A stretch of DNA of 64,000 nucleotides from contig JAZKDB010000002.1 in the NCBI GenBank assembly GCA_040387755.1, positions 1,302,001 through 1,366,000 of the forward strand. Direction: 5' to 3'. The notes beneath the pieces were generated by a model, which did no database searches, was not told where the DNA came from, and worked only from the letters and a program-made list of their open reading frames with translations. The translations under genes were made by a program, and so were the position numbers. Shown here piece after piece: positions 29,716 to 38,518 of this stretch; the first letter of the stretch is position 1, and every line of letters starts with the position of its first letter. This DNA is from Rurimicrobium sp040387755. Lineage in GTDB: Bacteria; Bacteroidota; Bacteroidia; Chitinophagales; Chitinophagaceae.

Positions 29716-30063
29716 ATGAATTTAAGAAGGGATGTATTTCAGGCAATTGCCGACCCAACAAGAAGAGCAATCTTATTGTTGGTATCAACTCAAGCTATGA
29801 CTGCCGGCGCAATAGCTTCCAACTTCGATACTGCAAGACCTACTGTTTCAAAGCATCTGCAGATTCTAACTGAATGTGAACTTCTACAACAAGAACAAAA
29901 TGGAAGAGAAATCTATTACCACACTAACGCAAAAAAAATGAAAGAAGTAGCAGACTTTATCGAACCATTTCGCCAAATGTGGGAAGAGCGGTTTAATAAG
30001 CTTGAATCTATCATGAAAAACTATACAAATTCGGCAATCACTAAACAAAAAATAAAAAAATAG
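29716..30063 (+). CDS. ArsR-family winged-helix regulator
   Basis: 115 residues from ATG 29716 (an in-frame TTG at 29695 overlaps the -7 element and is rejected). The DNA-binding helix-turn-helix is clear: IADPTRRAILLLV, then ARPTVSKHLQILTECELL, then GREIYYH. The metal-binding ELCVCDL motif is absent, so it is probably not a metal sensor. It belongs to the ArsR subgroup that is paired with SRPBCC/AHSA1 proteins. The stop lies 5 bp before the SRPBCC gene. It probably represses its own four-gene operon through the inverted repeat at 29671. Confidence 0.9.
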   Translation: MNLRRDVFQAIADPTRRAILLLVSTQAMTAGAIASNFDTARPTVSKHLQILTECELLQQEQNGREIYYHTNAKKMKEVADFIEPFRQMWEERFNKLESIMKNYTNSAITKQKIKK

Positions 30064-30068
30064 AAACA

Positions 30069-30536
30069 ATGGAACAAAAAACAAAGATCCTTGCTGAGGA
30101 TGGTAAACAGGAATTGATCATAACCAGAGATTTTGATTTACCGGTAGTACTATTGTTTAAAGCCTATACAGAATCTGGCATTGTGGAACAATGGATGGGA
30201 ACCAAAGTAATCCGGCTGGAAAACAAAAACCATGGCAGCTATCTGTTTGAAACGAGCGATGAGAAAGGCAATCTGGTGTTTAAAGCGAAAGGAGTCATTC
30301 ATGAGTTTATTCCTGAGACAAAAATTATCCGAACCTTTGAGATGGAAAACACACCTTTTCCCGTACAGCTGGAATTTTTGGAATTCGAGGCAACAAACGA
30401 ACAGTCCAGCAAACTCACTATGCATATCATTTATAAGTCTGTATCACTCAGAGACCAAATACTTCAATTACCTTTTGCACAAGGTATTAATATGGCACAT
30501 AACAGACTACAAAACATATTCGACAAACAAAATTAA
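30069..30536 (+). CDS. SRPBCC (AHSA1-like) domain protein
   Basis: 155 residues, single START-like fold of the AHSA1/polyketide-cyclase type: ITRDFDLPVVLLFKAYTE at the N-terminus, then EQWMGTK, a GSYLFET strand, KGVIHEFIPETKIIRTFE, and a C-terminal helix QGINMAHNRLQNIF. Such proteins bind hydrophobic ligands in a central cavity. The ligand is unknown. The ArsR-SRPBCC pairing is common in Bacteroidota and suggests that the ligand or stress controls both. Confidence 0.85.
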   Translation: MEQKTKILAEDGKQELIITRDFDLPVVLLFKAYTESGIVEQWMGTKVIRLENKNHGSYLFETSDEKGNLVFKAKGVIHEFIPETKIIRTFEMENTPFPVQLEFLEFEATNEQSSKLTMHIIYKSVSLRDQILQLPFAQGINMAHNRLQNIFDKQN

Positions 30537-30546
30537 ATATCAGGCA

Positions 30547-30921
30547 ATGACTAAAAGAAACAAAATCATTTATTGGATAGCTACAATATGGCTTTCGCTG
30601 GGCATGCTTTCCGGCGGAATAGTACAATTGTTGCAACTGAAGGAAGAAAGAGAAATGATGATTCATCTTGGCTATCCGCTCTATTTTCTGACCATACTGG
30701 GCATTTGGAAAATACTAGGAGTAATCGCTGTGTTGATACCGAAATTTCCTCAATTAAAAGAATGGGCTTATGCCGGATTTTTCTTTGCCATGACAGGAGC
30801 ATCATTTTCTCATATCGCAATGAACGATGCCGTAATTGACATTCTGCCATCCATACTACTAATTATCCTGACTACAGCCTCATGGTACTTCAGGCCTACC
30901 AACAGAAAACTCACGCCATAA
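30547..30921 (+). CDS. DoxX-like membrane protein
   Basis: 124 residues from ATG 30547; a longer in-frame ORF back to 30232 only reads through the SRPBCC gene. Four transmembrane segments are visible (about 8-27, 44-65, 74-92, 98-115), with the family motif HLGYPLYFLTILGIWKILG and KEWAYAGFFFAMTGA. This is the DoxX-like family (PF13564 type), small membrane proteins of unclear redox-related role. It lies 10 bp after the SRPBCC gene, third in the operon. Confidence 0.85.
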   Translation: MTKRNKIIYWIATIWLSLGMLSGGIVQLLQLKEEREMMIHLGYPLYFLTILGIWKILGVIAVLIPKFPQLKEWAYAGFFFAMTGASFSHIAMNDAVIDILPSILLIILTTASWYFRPTNRKLTP

Positions 30922-30936
30922 ACGAATAGCTGAATT

Positions 30937-31515
30937 ATGAATCCGAAAGTTGAATTTTACTTTAGCAAAGCTAAGAAGTGGCAAGAAGAGATCAGGAAAC
31001 TGAGAAGCATTGTTCTGGAGTGTCATCTTCATGAAGAATTGAAATGGGGTGTTCCATGTTACACTTTCGAAAGCAGCAATATTGTGCTGATTCATGTATT
31101 CAAGGACTACTGTGCTCTGCTATTTTTTAAAGGTGTGCTACTGAAAGACCCCAAGAAAATCCTTATCCGACAAACAGAAAATGTACAGTCGGCAAGACAG
31201 GTTCGCTTTAGCAATATTCAAGAGATAATCAAGCTGGAGCCTGCTCTTAAAGCTTATATTCTTGAGGCAGTTGAAGTGGAAGAATCTGGATTGAAAATAG
31301 AGCTAAAGAAAACAAAAGAGTATACAATACCGGAGGAATTCCAACAAAAACTGAAAGAAAATAAAGAATTAAAAAAAGCCTTTGAGGTATTGACTCCCGG
31401 ACGACAAAGAGCCTATCTGTTATATTTCTCACAAGCAAAGCAATCGAAGACCAGAATTTCAAGAATTGAACAGTTCGTCCAAAAAATACTTGATGGGAAG
31501 GGATTAAACGATTAG
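30937..31515 (+). CDS. YdeI/DUF1801 family protein
   Basis: 192 residues. The N-terminal half is a DUF1801 domain (IRKLRSIVLECHLHEELKWGVPCYTF, HVFKDYCALLFFKGVLL). The C-terminal half has the OmdA/YdeI signature: IPEEFQQKLKENKELKKAFEVLTPGRQRAYLLYFSQAKQ, written here in part, with the SKTRISRIEQ end. It is the last gene of the ArsR operon (15 bp gap). The biochemical function of the family is not established. Confidence 0.85.
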   Translation: MNPKVEFYFSKAKKWQEEIRKLRSIVLECHLHEELKWGVPCYTFESSNIVLIHVFKDYCALLFFKGVLLKDPKKILIRQTENVQSARQVRFSNIQEIIKLEPALKAYILEAVEVEESGLKIELKKTKEYTIPEEFQQKLKENKELKKAFEVLTPGRQRAYLLYFSQAKQSKTRISRIEQFVQKILDGKGLND

Positions 31516-31523
31516 TACATTTG
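31490..31523 (+). promoter_or_regulatory. Candidate promoter of the DUF4256 gene
   Basis: TTG (31490-31492), 23 bp, TACATTTG (31516-31523). The -7 is exact; the spacing is slightly long. Confidence 0.4.
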
Positions 31524-31604
31524 ATTTAAGAGAATAATGGTAATAAAATTAGTTGAAAAATACAGTAGTAGTAAAATCTCTTCATAAATCAAACAATCAA
31601 AAAA

Positions 31605-32162
31605 ATGAAAAGGGAATTATCAACAAAACAGAAGGAATCATTACTCAGCACTTTAAAATCCCGTTTTGAAAAAAACAAAAGTCGTCATAAAGGTATTGAA
31701 TGGGATAAAGTGCTGGTAAAACTTGAAAGCAACCCAGCAAAACTTTGGTCGCTCAATGAAATGGAAGAAACTGAAGGCGAACCAGATGTAATTGGTTTTG
31801 ATAAAAAAGCTGGAGAGTATATTTTCATGGATTGTTGTGCAGAGAGCCCGAAAGGCCGCAGAAGTATTTGTTATGACCATGAAGCGTTGGAGGCCAGAAA
31901 AGAGAATAAGCCAAGGAACAGCGCTATAGAAATGGCTGCCGAAATGGGTATTGATATCCTTGCAGAAGAGGAATATAGAGTTTTACAGAAACTAGGAACA
32001 TTTGACACCAAAACATCAAGTTGGATAAAAACACCAGCAGATATCAGAAAGCTTGGCGGCGCCATATTTGCAGATTACAGATATGGCCAGGTATTTGTTT
32101 ATCATAACGGTGCAGAATCTTACTATGCAGCAAGAGGATTCCGTGGTTCTTTGAGAATTTGA
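31605..32162 (+). CDS. DUF4256 family protein
   Basis: 185 residues, soluble, matching my memory of DUF4256: GIEWDKVLVKLESNPAKLWSL, MEETEGEPDVIGFD, FMDCCAESPKGRRSICYD, GGAIFADYRYGQVFVYHNGA. The conserved acidic and Cys residues (DCCAESP) could be catalytic or structural; no function is established. It appears to be a single-gene unit. Confidence 0.8.
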   Translation: MKRELSTKQKESLLSTLKSRFEKNKSRHKGIEWDKVLVKLESNPAKLWSLNEMEETEGEPDVIGFDKKAGEYIFMDCCAESPKGRRSICYDHEALEARKENKPRNSAIEMAAEMGIDILAEEEYRVLQKLGTFDTKTSSWIKTPADIRKLGGAIFADYRYGQVFVYHNGAESYYAARGFRGSLRI

Positions 32163-32271
32163 GTTGGGTCATCTAAGCTTTTAAGATTGAAATAATATAA
32201 AGACCAAGTGCAATTGTATAAAGAATTTGCCCGGTAATGTCTGACCTTTATTGTGCATTAAAACAAAGGTT

Positions 32272-32457
32272 ATGACCATAGAAGAATTAAAAAGCAAGTT
32301 GCATGAGCATATTGACAAAGGAGACAATAAACTCATCCGGATGCTGTATTCTTTGGTATATGTATATGAAAGTGATGTACAAGACGAGAAACCAACCTTA
32401 CACACTTATGAAATGGAGCACCATACAAATCATAAGCCTGCAAACAATGACATCTGA
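32272..32457 (+). CDS. Small helical protein of unknown function
   Basis: 61 residues from ATG 32272. The N-terminus MTIEELKSKLHEHIDKGDNK followed by a helix (IRMLYSLVYVYE) resembles the short proteins that Bacteroidota encode beside or without RelE/HigB-type toxins. No toxin gene follows here: a terminator comes 60 bp later. An orphan antitoxin-like protein or a small regulator is possible. The alternative start at 32251 adds seven unlikely residues. Confidence 0.5.
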   Translation: MTIEELKSKLHEHIDKGDNKLIRMLYSLVYVYESDVQDEKPTLHTYEMEHHTNHKPANNDI

Positions 32458-32518
32458 TTGCGACACCGTCAATTGAGTCCTTCAGGAAAATACAATAAAG
32501 TCAACTTTCAGGCAAACG

Positions 32519-32553
32519 AAAAATCCCCGACAATATCTGTCAGGGATTTTTTG
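32519..32553. terminator. Bidirectional terminator between the small ORF and the MocR gene
   Basis: AAATCCC (32521-32527) plus GACA pair with TGTC plus GGGATTT (up to 32549), with one C/A mismatch. A-run before and T-run after allow use from both sides. Confidence 0.75.
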
Positions 32554-32585
32554 ATTTAGTGCGCCAACAAGTAATCAAATATACT

Positions 32586-33998
32586 CTAGAATTTAGCAAG
32601 CTTACCCAGCAACTTCAAGACAGATTCTACCTTATCATCCCACAGCATACCATAACTGAGTTTAAAACAATTATTGTATTGATTTTGCAAAGTATAAGTC
32701 CTGCCAGGAGTAATACTAATTCGATGCTCCATCGCTTTATTATAGAGTTCTACTGTATCAGATTTCTTATTCAATTCAACCCAAAGATTCATGCTGCCCA
32801 ATGGCCTTGTCACCTTCGTGTCTTCCGGAAAATACTCACTGATACAGCGCTGAAACTGCAATGAATTCTGATGCAGTATTTGTCTCAATTTCCTTAAATG
32901 ATGGTCATATCTGCCCACCTCCAAAAAATCTCCAACAGCCTCATGTGTAATAGTGCTGCTGTACATAGAATGAAATAATTTGGTTTTCTCTATTTGCTCC
33001 TGATATCTGCCAGCTGCCACCCAGCCTACTCTGTATCCTGAAACTAAGGTTTTAGAAAATGAACCGCACCATAAAACCAAACCACTCTCATCATAAGTCT
33101 TACAAGAACTTGGACGTTGATGACCAAAGTACAAATCAGCATAAAGATCGTCTTCAATAAGTGGAATATTATGCTTTTCCATCAGTTGGACAACCGCCCG
33201 TTTATGCTCATCAGGCATACAACTCCCCATTGGATTACTGAAGTTGGTGATGAGAATACACAAACTCACTTTCCTTTTTTCCAAAGTTTTTTTTAAAGCC
33301 TCCACTTCAATACCAGTAACAGGATGTGTAGGAAGTTCTATAACATTGAGCCCAAGACTTTGTGCCAGTCTTAAAATTCCAAAGTAAACAGGACTTTCAA
33401 CAACAATACTATCACCTCTTTTTGTAAGACTTAACAAACAAAATGAAATAGAGTCAATACTACCACCGGTAGTGATAATATCATCAGACTTAAGATTCCC
33501 TCCCCAGGAAAGTGTTCTCAATGCTATTTGCGCTTTTAACTTCATACTTCCTGCTTTACTATACCCTACTCCACTATCTTTCAGAGAACGGGTCGCATTT
33601 ACAATAGACTTATTTAGTTTGGCAATTGGCACCAGTTCGGGCGACAGTGATGCGCTGGATAAATACACTTTTGCTTTCTCAAAATTTTGAATTACTGTAG
33701 ACATTATATCCTCTACTTTATCTTCCTTTCTTGCAACAATGGGCTGACTGACTGAAGGAAGTTCCCGAAAGTATTTATGTGCATAAGAAACATAGTATCC
33801 CGATTGGGGTCTTGATTCAATCAAACCTCTACATTCCAATTCAAAATAAGCTTGTGTAGCAGTACTCAGGCTGACGCCCTTTTCCGTACAGATGGTTCTG
33901 AGAGAAGGTAGCTTATCTCCAATTTTCAGTACATCACTTTTGATTTTACTTTCAATATTATTGGCTATGCCAATGTATAAAGGCTCCTTTTTCTTCAT
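32586..33998 (-). CDS. MocR/PdxR-type GntR regulator with aminotransferase domain
   Basis: 470 residues from the ATG at 33998 (an upstream TTG at 34031 is less likely). Residues 1-75 are a GntR winged helix (PLYIGIANNIESKI, GDKLPSLRTI, VSLSTATQAYFEL). Residues ~110-470 are a fold-type I aminotransferase domain with the PLP lysine in GSFSKTLVSGYRVGW and the aspartate region PLIEDDLYADL. MocR regulators use PLP or an adduct as effector. It is divergent from a beta-barrel receptor gene and near an FMN-binding oxidase-like gene, a setting that suggests vitamin B6-related or amine-related control. Confidence 0.88.
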   Translation of the reverse strand: MKKKEPLYIGIANNIESKIKSDVLKIGDKLPSLRTICTEKGVSLSTATQAYFELECRGLIESRPQSGYYVSYAHKYFRELPSVSQPIVARKEDKVEDIMSTVIQNFEKAKVYLSSASLSPELVPIAKLNKSIVNATRSLKDSGVGYSKAGSMKLKAQIALRTLSWGGNLKSDDIITTGGSIDSISFCLLSLTKRGDSIVVESPVYFGILRLAQSLGLNVIELPTHPVTGIEVEALKKTLEKRKVSLCILITNFSNPMGSCMPDEHKRAVVQLMEKHNIPLIEDDLYADLYFGHQRPSSCKTYDESGLVLWCGSFSKTLVSGYRVGWVAAGRYQEQIEKTKLFHSMYSSTITHEAVGDFLEVGRYDHHLRKLRQILHQNSLQFQRCISEYFPEDTKVTRPLGSMNLWVELNKKSDTVELYNKAMEHRISITPGRTYTLQNQYNNCFKLSYGMLWDDKVESVLKLLGKLAKF

Positions 33999-34008
33999 GG
34001 TGCAAAAA

Positions 34009-34071
34009 ACTGTATTGGTAAAAATAATCAAAATTGTATCTGTATTGATTCAAGCTCAGTAAATAATTTTG
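34009..34071 (+). promoter_or_regulatory. Divergent control region with CTGTATTG direct repeats
   Basis: CTGTATTGG (34010-34018) and CTGTATTGA (34040-34048) are direct repeats 30 bp apart between the MocR gene and the receptor gene. A plus-strand -7 element TAATTTTG lies at 34064-34071 with no normally spaced -33. Read on the minus strand, CAATTTTG (34029-34036) may be the MocR gene's own -7. MocR dimers often bind direct repeats, so these are candidate operators. Confidence 0.5.
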
Positions 34072-34167
34072 TAAAGAAATAGTTACAAAGCAATTGAACG
34101 AAAGTAAATCTGATGGGTATAATTGATAGCTATTCCACCTTTCTCAAAATCATCACAATACCCACAT

Positions 34168-36546
34168 ATGTACAACCAACTTAAAATCATCATTCCTTTA
34201 ATTCTATTTCCAGTCTTGCTGTTCGCACAAAAACCCAATACTTTATCTGGTTGGGTGAAAGATAAAAACAAGTCGCCTCTATCAGGTGCCCAAATCGATT
34301 TACTGAATGCTGACAGCAGCAGCAGCAATACAACTTATACTGATAAAAATGGATTTTACAAATTGAGCCTGACAGCAACTGCCAAAGTGGTACAAGCAAA
34401 GATGCAAGGTTACGAAACTGAATTTGAAGCATGTACAACAAATAGCCAAATTGATTTTATCCTGTTTGAAGTATCCAGCAAAACACTATCTGCGGTAACA
34501 GTAAATGGCAAAAAACAAATTGTTGAATACAAAGCAGACCGGACAATCTTTAATGTAGAAAACAGCATTTCGGCTAGTGGTACAGATGCTATGGAGGCGA
34601 TAAAAAAAGCCCCGGGAGTATTGGTAGTACATAATGAAATAACCCTGGCAGGCAAGAGTAGTGTGTCAGTAATGATTAATGGTAGATTGCAGCAATTAAG
34701 TGGCGACGATCTAAATCAGTTGTTACGCAGTATTCCTTCAGACAATATTTCAAAAATTGAAATTATCACATCTCCATCTTCAAAATATGACGCTGAAGGC
34801 AATGCAGGTGTAATCAATCTGGTATTAAAAAAGAATACAGACGATGGATTCAAAGGCAATGTGAGCACCAGCTATACCCGCAACAGTTATGATTTTGGTG
34901 GTCTTAGTACGGCATTGAATTATAAAAGCAACAAGCTAAATTTGTTTTGCAACGCCAATTTGGGAAGACAAGCTTACCAATACACTGCTTGGGTGAATAC
35001 TTATTTCAATGACCAATCCAGAGAGCAAAACGTAAACTCAGGAAACTTCAATTACTATTCCAGAATACAAATAGGAGGTGACTATCAATTAAATAAAAAA
35101 TCAATTCTGGGATTTGCATTTAATGAAGCCTTTACTTTTTTAAAAAACGACGAGCATATTCATTTGTCAAGCTTTGACTTAGGCAAGAATCTGGATTCCA
35201 CAACCATTACTAATGGAAAAACGAATGATAAATATCCCGGAAAACATACCGCCAATATCAATTATGAACTAAAAATTGATTCCACTGGAAAAAAACTAAA
35301 CATTGACCTCGACTACTTCAGACAAAAGGGAGATAGAACGCGTGATTTTAATATAGAAAACTATCTGACAGGGACAAAATTAAGCAATGCCCAAAGCAAT
35401 AGAATAACTGGCCAGCCTCTAACTGAAATCATGTCAGCCAAAGCGGATATGGAAATACCCTTGAAGCAGATGAAGATTAATCTTGGTGCCAAAATATCCG
35501 ATTCATACCATGTTCTGGATAATCTCTACGAAACAAAAATCTCGGAGGATTACAAAGCCGATTCAACAAAATCTAATCAATTTAACTACCATGAAGAAAT
35601 AGAAGCAGCTTATGTAAATGCAAATAAATCCATCAAAAAATTTGAATTCCAATTTGGAGTAAGGATCGAGCATACCCGTGGTGTGGGAGTTTCCAATACT
35701 CTTGCCAAAACCAATATACTGGACTATACAAAATTATTCCCTTCCGGATTTATACGTTATGCTCAAAGCCAAAATCACAGTTTCAGCTTTAGCATGTCTC
35801 GCAGGATTAACCGGCCGGGATATGGCCTGCTTAACCCATTTCGATTCTATTTCACACCAAATGCTTATTCGGAAGGCAACCCGTACCTGCAACCCTCATT
35901 TAATTACCTTTTTGAAGCAGCATATACTTTCAAATCGAAACTAAATTTCAAACTGATTCACAACCGCAACAGCAATTATTTTGATAGAGTCTTTGTTATT
36001 GATACAATCAACAACACCTCCAATACTTTAAGAAAAAACATTGGTAACACCAGATATCTGGGGTTCAATATTTCGGGATCACTGAATATCACAAAATGGT
36101 GGGAATTATCCGGTGATATCAACGGCGGCTACAGCAAGTTTATGCCTTACGATGATAAACAAAGCACCCTTTACAGCGGTGTAAATTATTGGACCGAATT
36201 GAGCAATACATTCTATCTGAATAAAAAAAGAACATGCTCTGCCGAACTCAGTGGATATTATTACACACCACGGCAAAAAGACTATAAACGGTGGGATGAA
36301 ATGTCTGCTTTAAATCTGGGATTGCGGTATATGCTTTTTAATAAAAATCTGATAATAAGCCTCAATGTGAGTGATCTGTTTGCCAAAACCTACTGGTTGC
36401 AAACCAATTTGCTGAATGTTACTAAAGAGTACTCTTACGACGATGAACGCAGCATAAGAATCTCCTTCAACTATAAGTTTGGGAATAAAAATATCAGAAC
36501 AAAACAAATCAAAAGCATCGAAGAAATTCAACGGGCAAATAATTAG
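34168..36546 (+). CDS. Outer-membrane beta-barrel receptor (TonB-dependent type)
   Basis: 792 residues from ATG 34168, which opens a signal peptide (LKIIIPLILFPVLLFAQ); an in-frame TTG at 34123 is rejected. Residues ~25-105 are a carboxypeptidase-regulatory-like domain (LSGWVKDKNKSPLSGAQIDL). Residues ~110-225 are a plug domain (AMEAIKKAPGVLV, VSVMINGRLQQLSG, DNISKIEIITSPSSKYDAEG). The rest is a beta-barrel of the OMP_b-brl_3 type (FSFSMSRRINRPGYGLLNPF). No SusD partner is adjacent. It may take up a small ligand controlled by the divergent MocR regulator; the ligand is not known. Confidence 0.88.
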   Translation: MYNQLKIIIPLILFPVLLFAQKPNTLSGWVKDKNKSPLSGAQIDLLNADSSSSNTTYTDKNGFYKLSLTATAKVVQAKMQGYETEFEACTTNSQIDFILFEVSSKTLSAVTVNGKKQIVEYKADRTIFNVENSISASGTDAMEAIKKAPGVLVVHNEITLAGKSSVSVMINGRLQQLSGDDLNQLLRSIPSDNISKIEIITSPSSKYDAEGNAGVINLVLKKNTDDGFKGNVSTSYTRNSYDFGGLSTALNYKSNKLNLFCNANLGRQAYQYTAWVNTYFNDQSREQNVNSGNFNYYSRIQIGGDYQLNKKSILGFAFNEAFTFLKNDEHIHLSSFDLGKNLDSTTITNGKTNDKYPGKHTANINYELKIDSTGKKLNIDLDYFRQKGDRTRDFNIENYLTGTKLSNAQSNRITGQPLTEIMSAKADMEIPLKQMKINLGAKISDSYHVLDNLYETKISEDYKADSTKSNQFNYHEEIEAAYVNANKSIKKFEFQFGVRIEHTRGVGVSNTLAKTNILDYTKLFPSGFIRYAQSQNHSFSFSMSRRINRPGYGLLNPFRFYFTPNAYSEGNPYLQPSFNYLFEAAYTFKSKLNFKLIHNRNSNYFDRVFVIDTINNTSNTLRKNIGNTRYLGFNISGSLNITKWWELSGDINGGYSKFMPYDDKQSTLYSGVNYWTELSNTFYLNKKRTCSAELSGYYYTPRQKDYKRWDEMSALNLGLRYMLFNKNLIISLNVSDLFAKTYWLQTNLLNVTKEYSYDDERSIRISFNYKFGNKNIRTKQIKSIEEIQRANN

Positions 36547-36573
36547 AATTAACTTTTTAAAAAACAACTATAA

Positions 36574-37218
36574 ATGGAATTCAATAAAGTAATACGTGGT
36601 GCCAAAAGAGCCGTAAACGAAGAGTCAGTTATTTATGAAATTCTGGATGCAGGATTCCTTTGTCATGTAGCATTCCAACATCAGGGTCAGTCTATGATGA
36701 TACCAACAGCATATGGCAGGGAAGGTGATAACATTTATCTTCATGGGTCCAATAAAAATTTTATGTTTAGCCAGATACTTGGTGGAGAGAGTATCTGCAT
36801 CTCTGTAACCCACTTAGATGGAGTTGTTTTGGCGAAATCTTTGTTTCACACTTCGGTAAATTACAGATCTGTAATTCTCTTTGGTAAGGCAATTTTGGTA
36901 GAAGATGAACAGGAAAGGATAAATGGAATGAAAGTAATAACCGAAAATATAATTAAAGGCCGATGGAACGAAGTACCTCTGGGAACTGAGCAACAGATTA
37001 ATGCCACTATGGTAGTGAAAGTCATAATTGAAAAAGCTTCTGCTAAAATTAGAAATGAAGGGCCAGTGGGTGATGAAGATATTGAGAGTGAAGTATGGTC
37101 TGGTCATATCCCATTAAAAATAAAAGCCTCCGAACCCATTCAGGATAAAAATTCCACAAGAAAGCTTCCGTTATGTTCCAGTGCAAAAGACTATCTAAAT
37201 AAAGTAAACGACCAATAA
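36574..37218 (+). CDS. Pyridoxamine 5'-phosphate oxidase-like (NimA-type) flavin-binding protein
   Basis: 214 residues. N-terminal helix RGAKRAVNEESVIYEILDAGFLCH leads into a split-barrel fold: MMIPTAYGREGDNIYLHGS, then FMFSQILGGESICISVTHLDGVVLAKS, FHTSVNYRSVILFGKA. This is the Pyridox_ox_2/NimA family, FMN-binding reductases that include nitroimidazole-resistance enzymes. It lies 27 bp after the receptor gene, probably in the same transcript. The MocR - PNPOx-like - GNAT neighbourhood recurs in many bacteria. Confidence 0.85.
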   Translation: MEFNKVIRGAKRAVNEESVIYEILDAGFLCHVAFQHQGQSMMIPTAYGREGDNIYLHGSNKNFMFSQILGGESICISVTHLDGVVLAKSLFHTSVNYRSVILFGKAILVEDEQERINGMKVITENIIKGRWNEVPLGTEQQINATMVVKVIIEKASAKIRNEGPVGDEDIESEVWSGHIPLKIKASEPIQDKNSTRKLPLCSSAKDYLNKVNDQ

Positions 37219-37331
37219 TAAAACATTGCAGCACATTCTACAATACATACAGGAGTATTCATTACTACACAATGTATGCGTCAAAATCGCGTTATCTCAA
37301 AAGTCAAACACGTATAAAATCAAGCCTAATA

Positions 37332-37835
37332 ATGAGCGAATTGAATTTCAGAACAGCCACAAATCAGGATATTAAACAATTACAACAGCTAGGATTGATT
37401 TCTTATGGCCAATTTAAATCCATTATATCCAAAGAAAATTGGCAGAAGTGGGAGTCTGGTTTTACGAGTGATGATAATTTTTTGTCTCTATTGAATGTTG
37501 CCACCGGCTTCCTTTGCGAAGCAGAAAATAAAATTATTGGAATGGCATTTTTGATTCCAAGCGGAAATCCTTACTTGTATTTTCAGGCAGATTGGTCCTA
37601 TATAAGATATGTAGGCATTCATCCAGAATATGAGGGAAAAGGAATTGGAAGAATATTAACACAGCAATGTATAGAAAAAGCAATTGCCTCGGGCGAAAAA
37701 ACTATTGCTTTGCATACATCAGAATTTCAAAATGCTGCAAGACATATTTATGAAAGTCTGGGTTTTAAGAAACAAAAAGACCTCGACCTAGTTTACGGAA
37801 AACAATATTATCTCTATACAATGAACATCAACTAA
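37332..37835 (+). CDS. GNAT family N-acetyltransferase
   Basis: 167 residues from ATG 37332 (MSELNFRTATNQDIKQL, the usual GNAT opening); an in-frame start at 37272 adds an unlikely basic leader. The acetyl-CoA-binding motif A is clear: IRYVGIHPEYEGKGIGRILT near residue 95. The C-terminal ALHTSEFQNAARHIYESLGF is motif B. The substrate is unknown. Four bases separate it from the next GNAT gene. Confidence 0.88.
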   Translation: MSELNFRTATNQDIKQLQQLGLISYGQFKSIISKENWQKWESGFTSDDNFLSLLNVATGFLCEAENKIIGMAFLIPSGNPYLYFQADWSYIRYVGIHPEYEGKGIGRILTQQCIEKAIASGEKTIALHTSEFQNAARHIYESLGFKKQKDLDLVYGKQYYLYTMNIN

Positions 37836-37839
37836 AACA

Positions 37840-38313
37840 ATGAACATTACATTTCACAAAGCAACAGTGACAGATACCGAAACGCTTGTAACATGCAGAA
37901 TTCAATTTGCACTGGAATTAACTGGCCCACAAGACAAAGACAACATTCTAAACTTAAGGGCGCAACTGACCAGCTACTTTGACAAGGCGACTAAAGATAA
38001 TTCCTGTATATCATTCATAGCCAAAGCCAATGGATCCATTGCAGGAATTGGCTCTGTTCATGTGCGGGAAATGCCAGGGAATCTGAAAAACCCAAGCGGA
38101 AAATGGGGGTACATTATGAATATGTACACTTTACCTGCCTACAGAAGAAATGGAATATGTGCAATCATTTTAAACTTGCTTGTAGAGGAAGGCAAGAAAT
38201 ATGGAATTGGTGCATTTGAATTACATGCCACAAAAGAGGGTGAATTTGTCTACCTGCAGAATGGATTTTCGCATCATCACGAGCCCAATCTAAGGAAATA
38301 CATTACGCTATAA
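37840..38313 (+). CDS. GNAT family N-acetyltransferase
   Basis: 157 residues. The opening ITFHKATVTDTETLVTCRI and the motif A segment YIMNMYTLPAYRRNGICAII near residue 85 identify the fold. RRNGIC has Cys where most relatives have Gly or Ala in the acetyl-CoA loop, still compatible with binding. The C-terminus is short (LHATKEGEFVYLQNGF). It is probably cotranscribed with the GNAT gene just upstream. Confidence 0.85.
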   Translation: MNITFHKATVTDTETLVTCRIQFALELTGPQDKDNILNLRAQLTSYFDKATKDNSCISFIAKANGSIAGIGSVHVREMPGNLKNPSGKWGYIMNMYTLPAYRRNGICAIILNLLVEEGKKYGIGAFELHATKEGEFVYLQNGFSHHHEPNLRKYITL

Positions 38314-38518
38314 AATTGAAACGAAGTTCAGAAAAATGTCTTGAGGGTCAAATACAATTTACTATTGCAGCATGAATAGTGATGAAAGAAGTCTTTAAAT
38401 TGCATTCCCATCTTATACGATTTGCTGTATGCCTGATTTTAATTAAAAGCGATAAAGAAAACAACGCAAACAAAAACTGGAGTTCATAAAAAACCTAACC
38501 ATAATAAAAAACCATTCC

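Noticed and set aside
30232..30546. In-frame extension of the DoxX-like gene
   Set aside because: It covers the SRPBCC coding region in another frame; the DoxX-like start at 30547 has normal spacing.
32272..32457. Toxin-antitoxin module
   Set aside because: The small protein looks antitoxin-like at its N-terminus, but no toxin gene lies next to it; a terminator follows.
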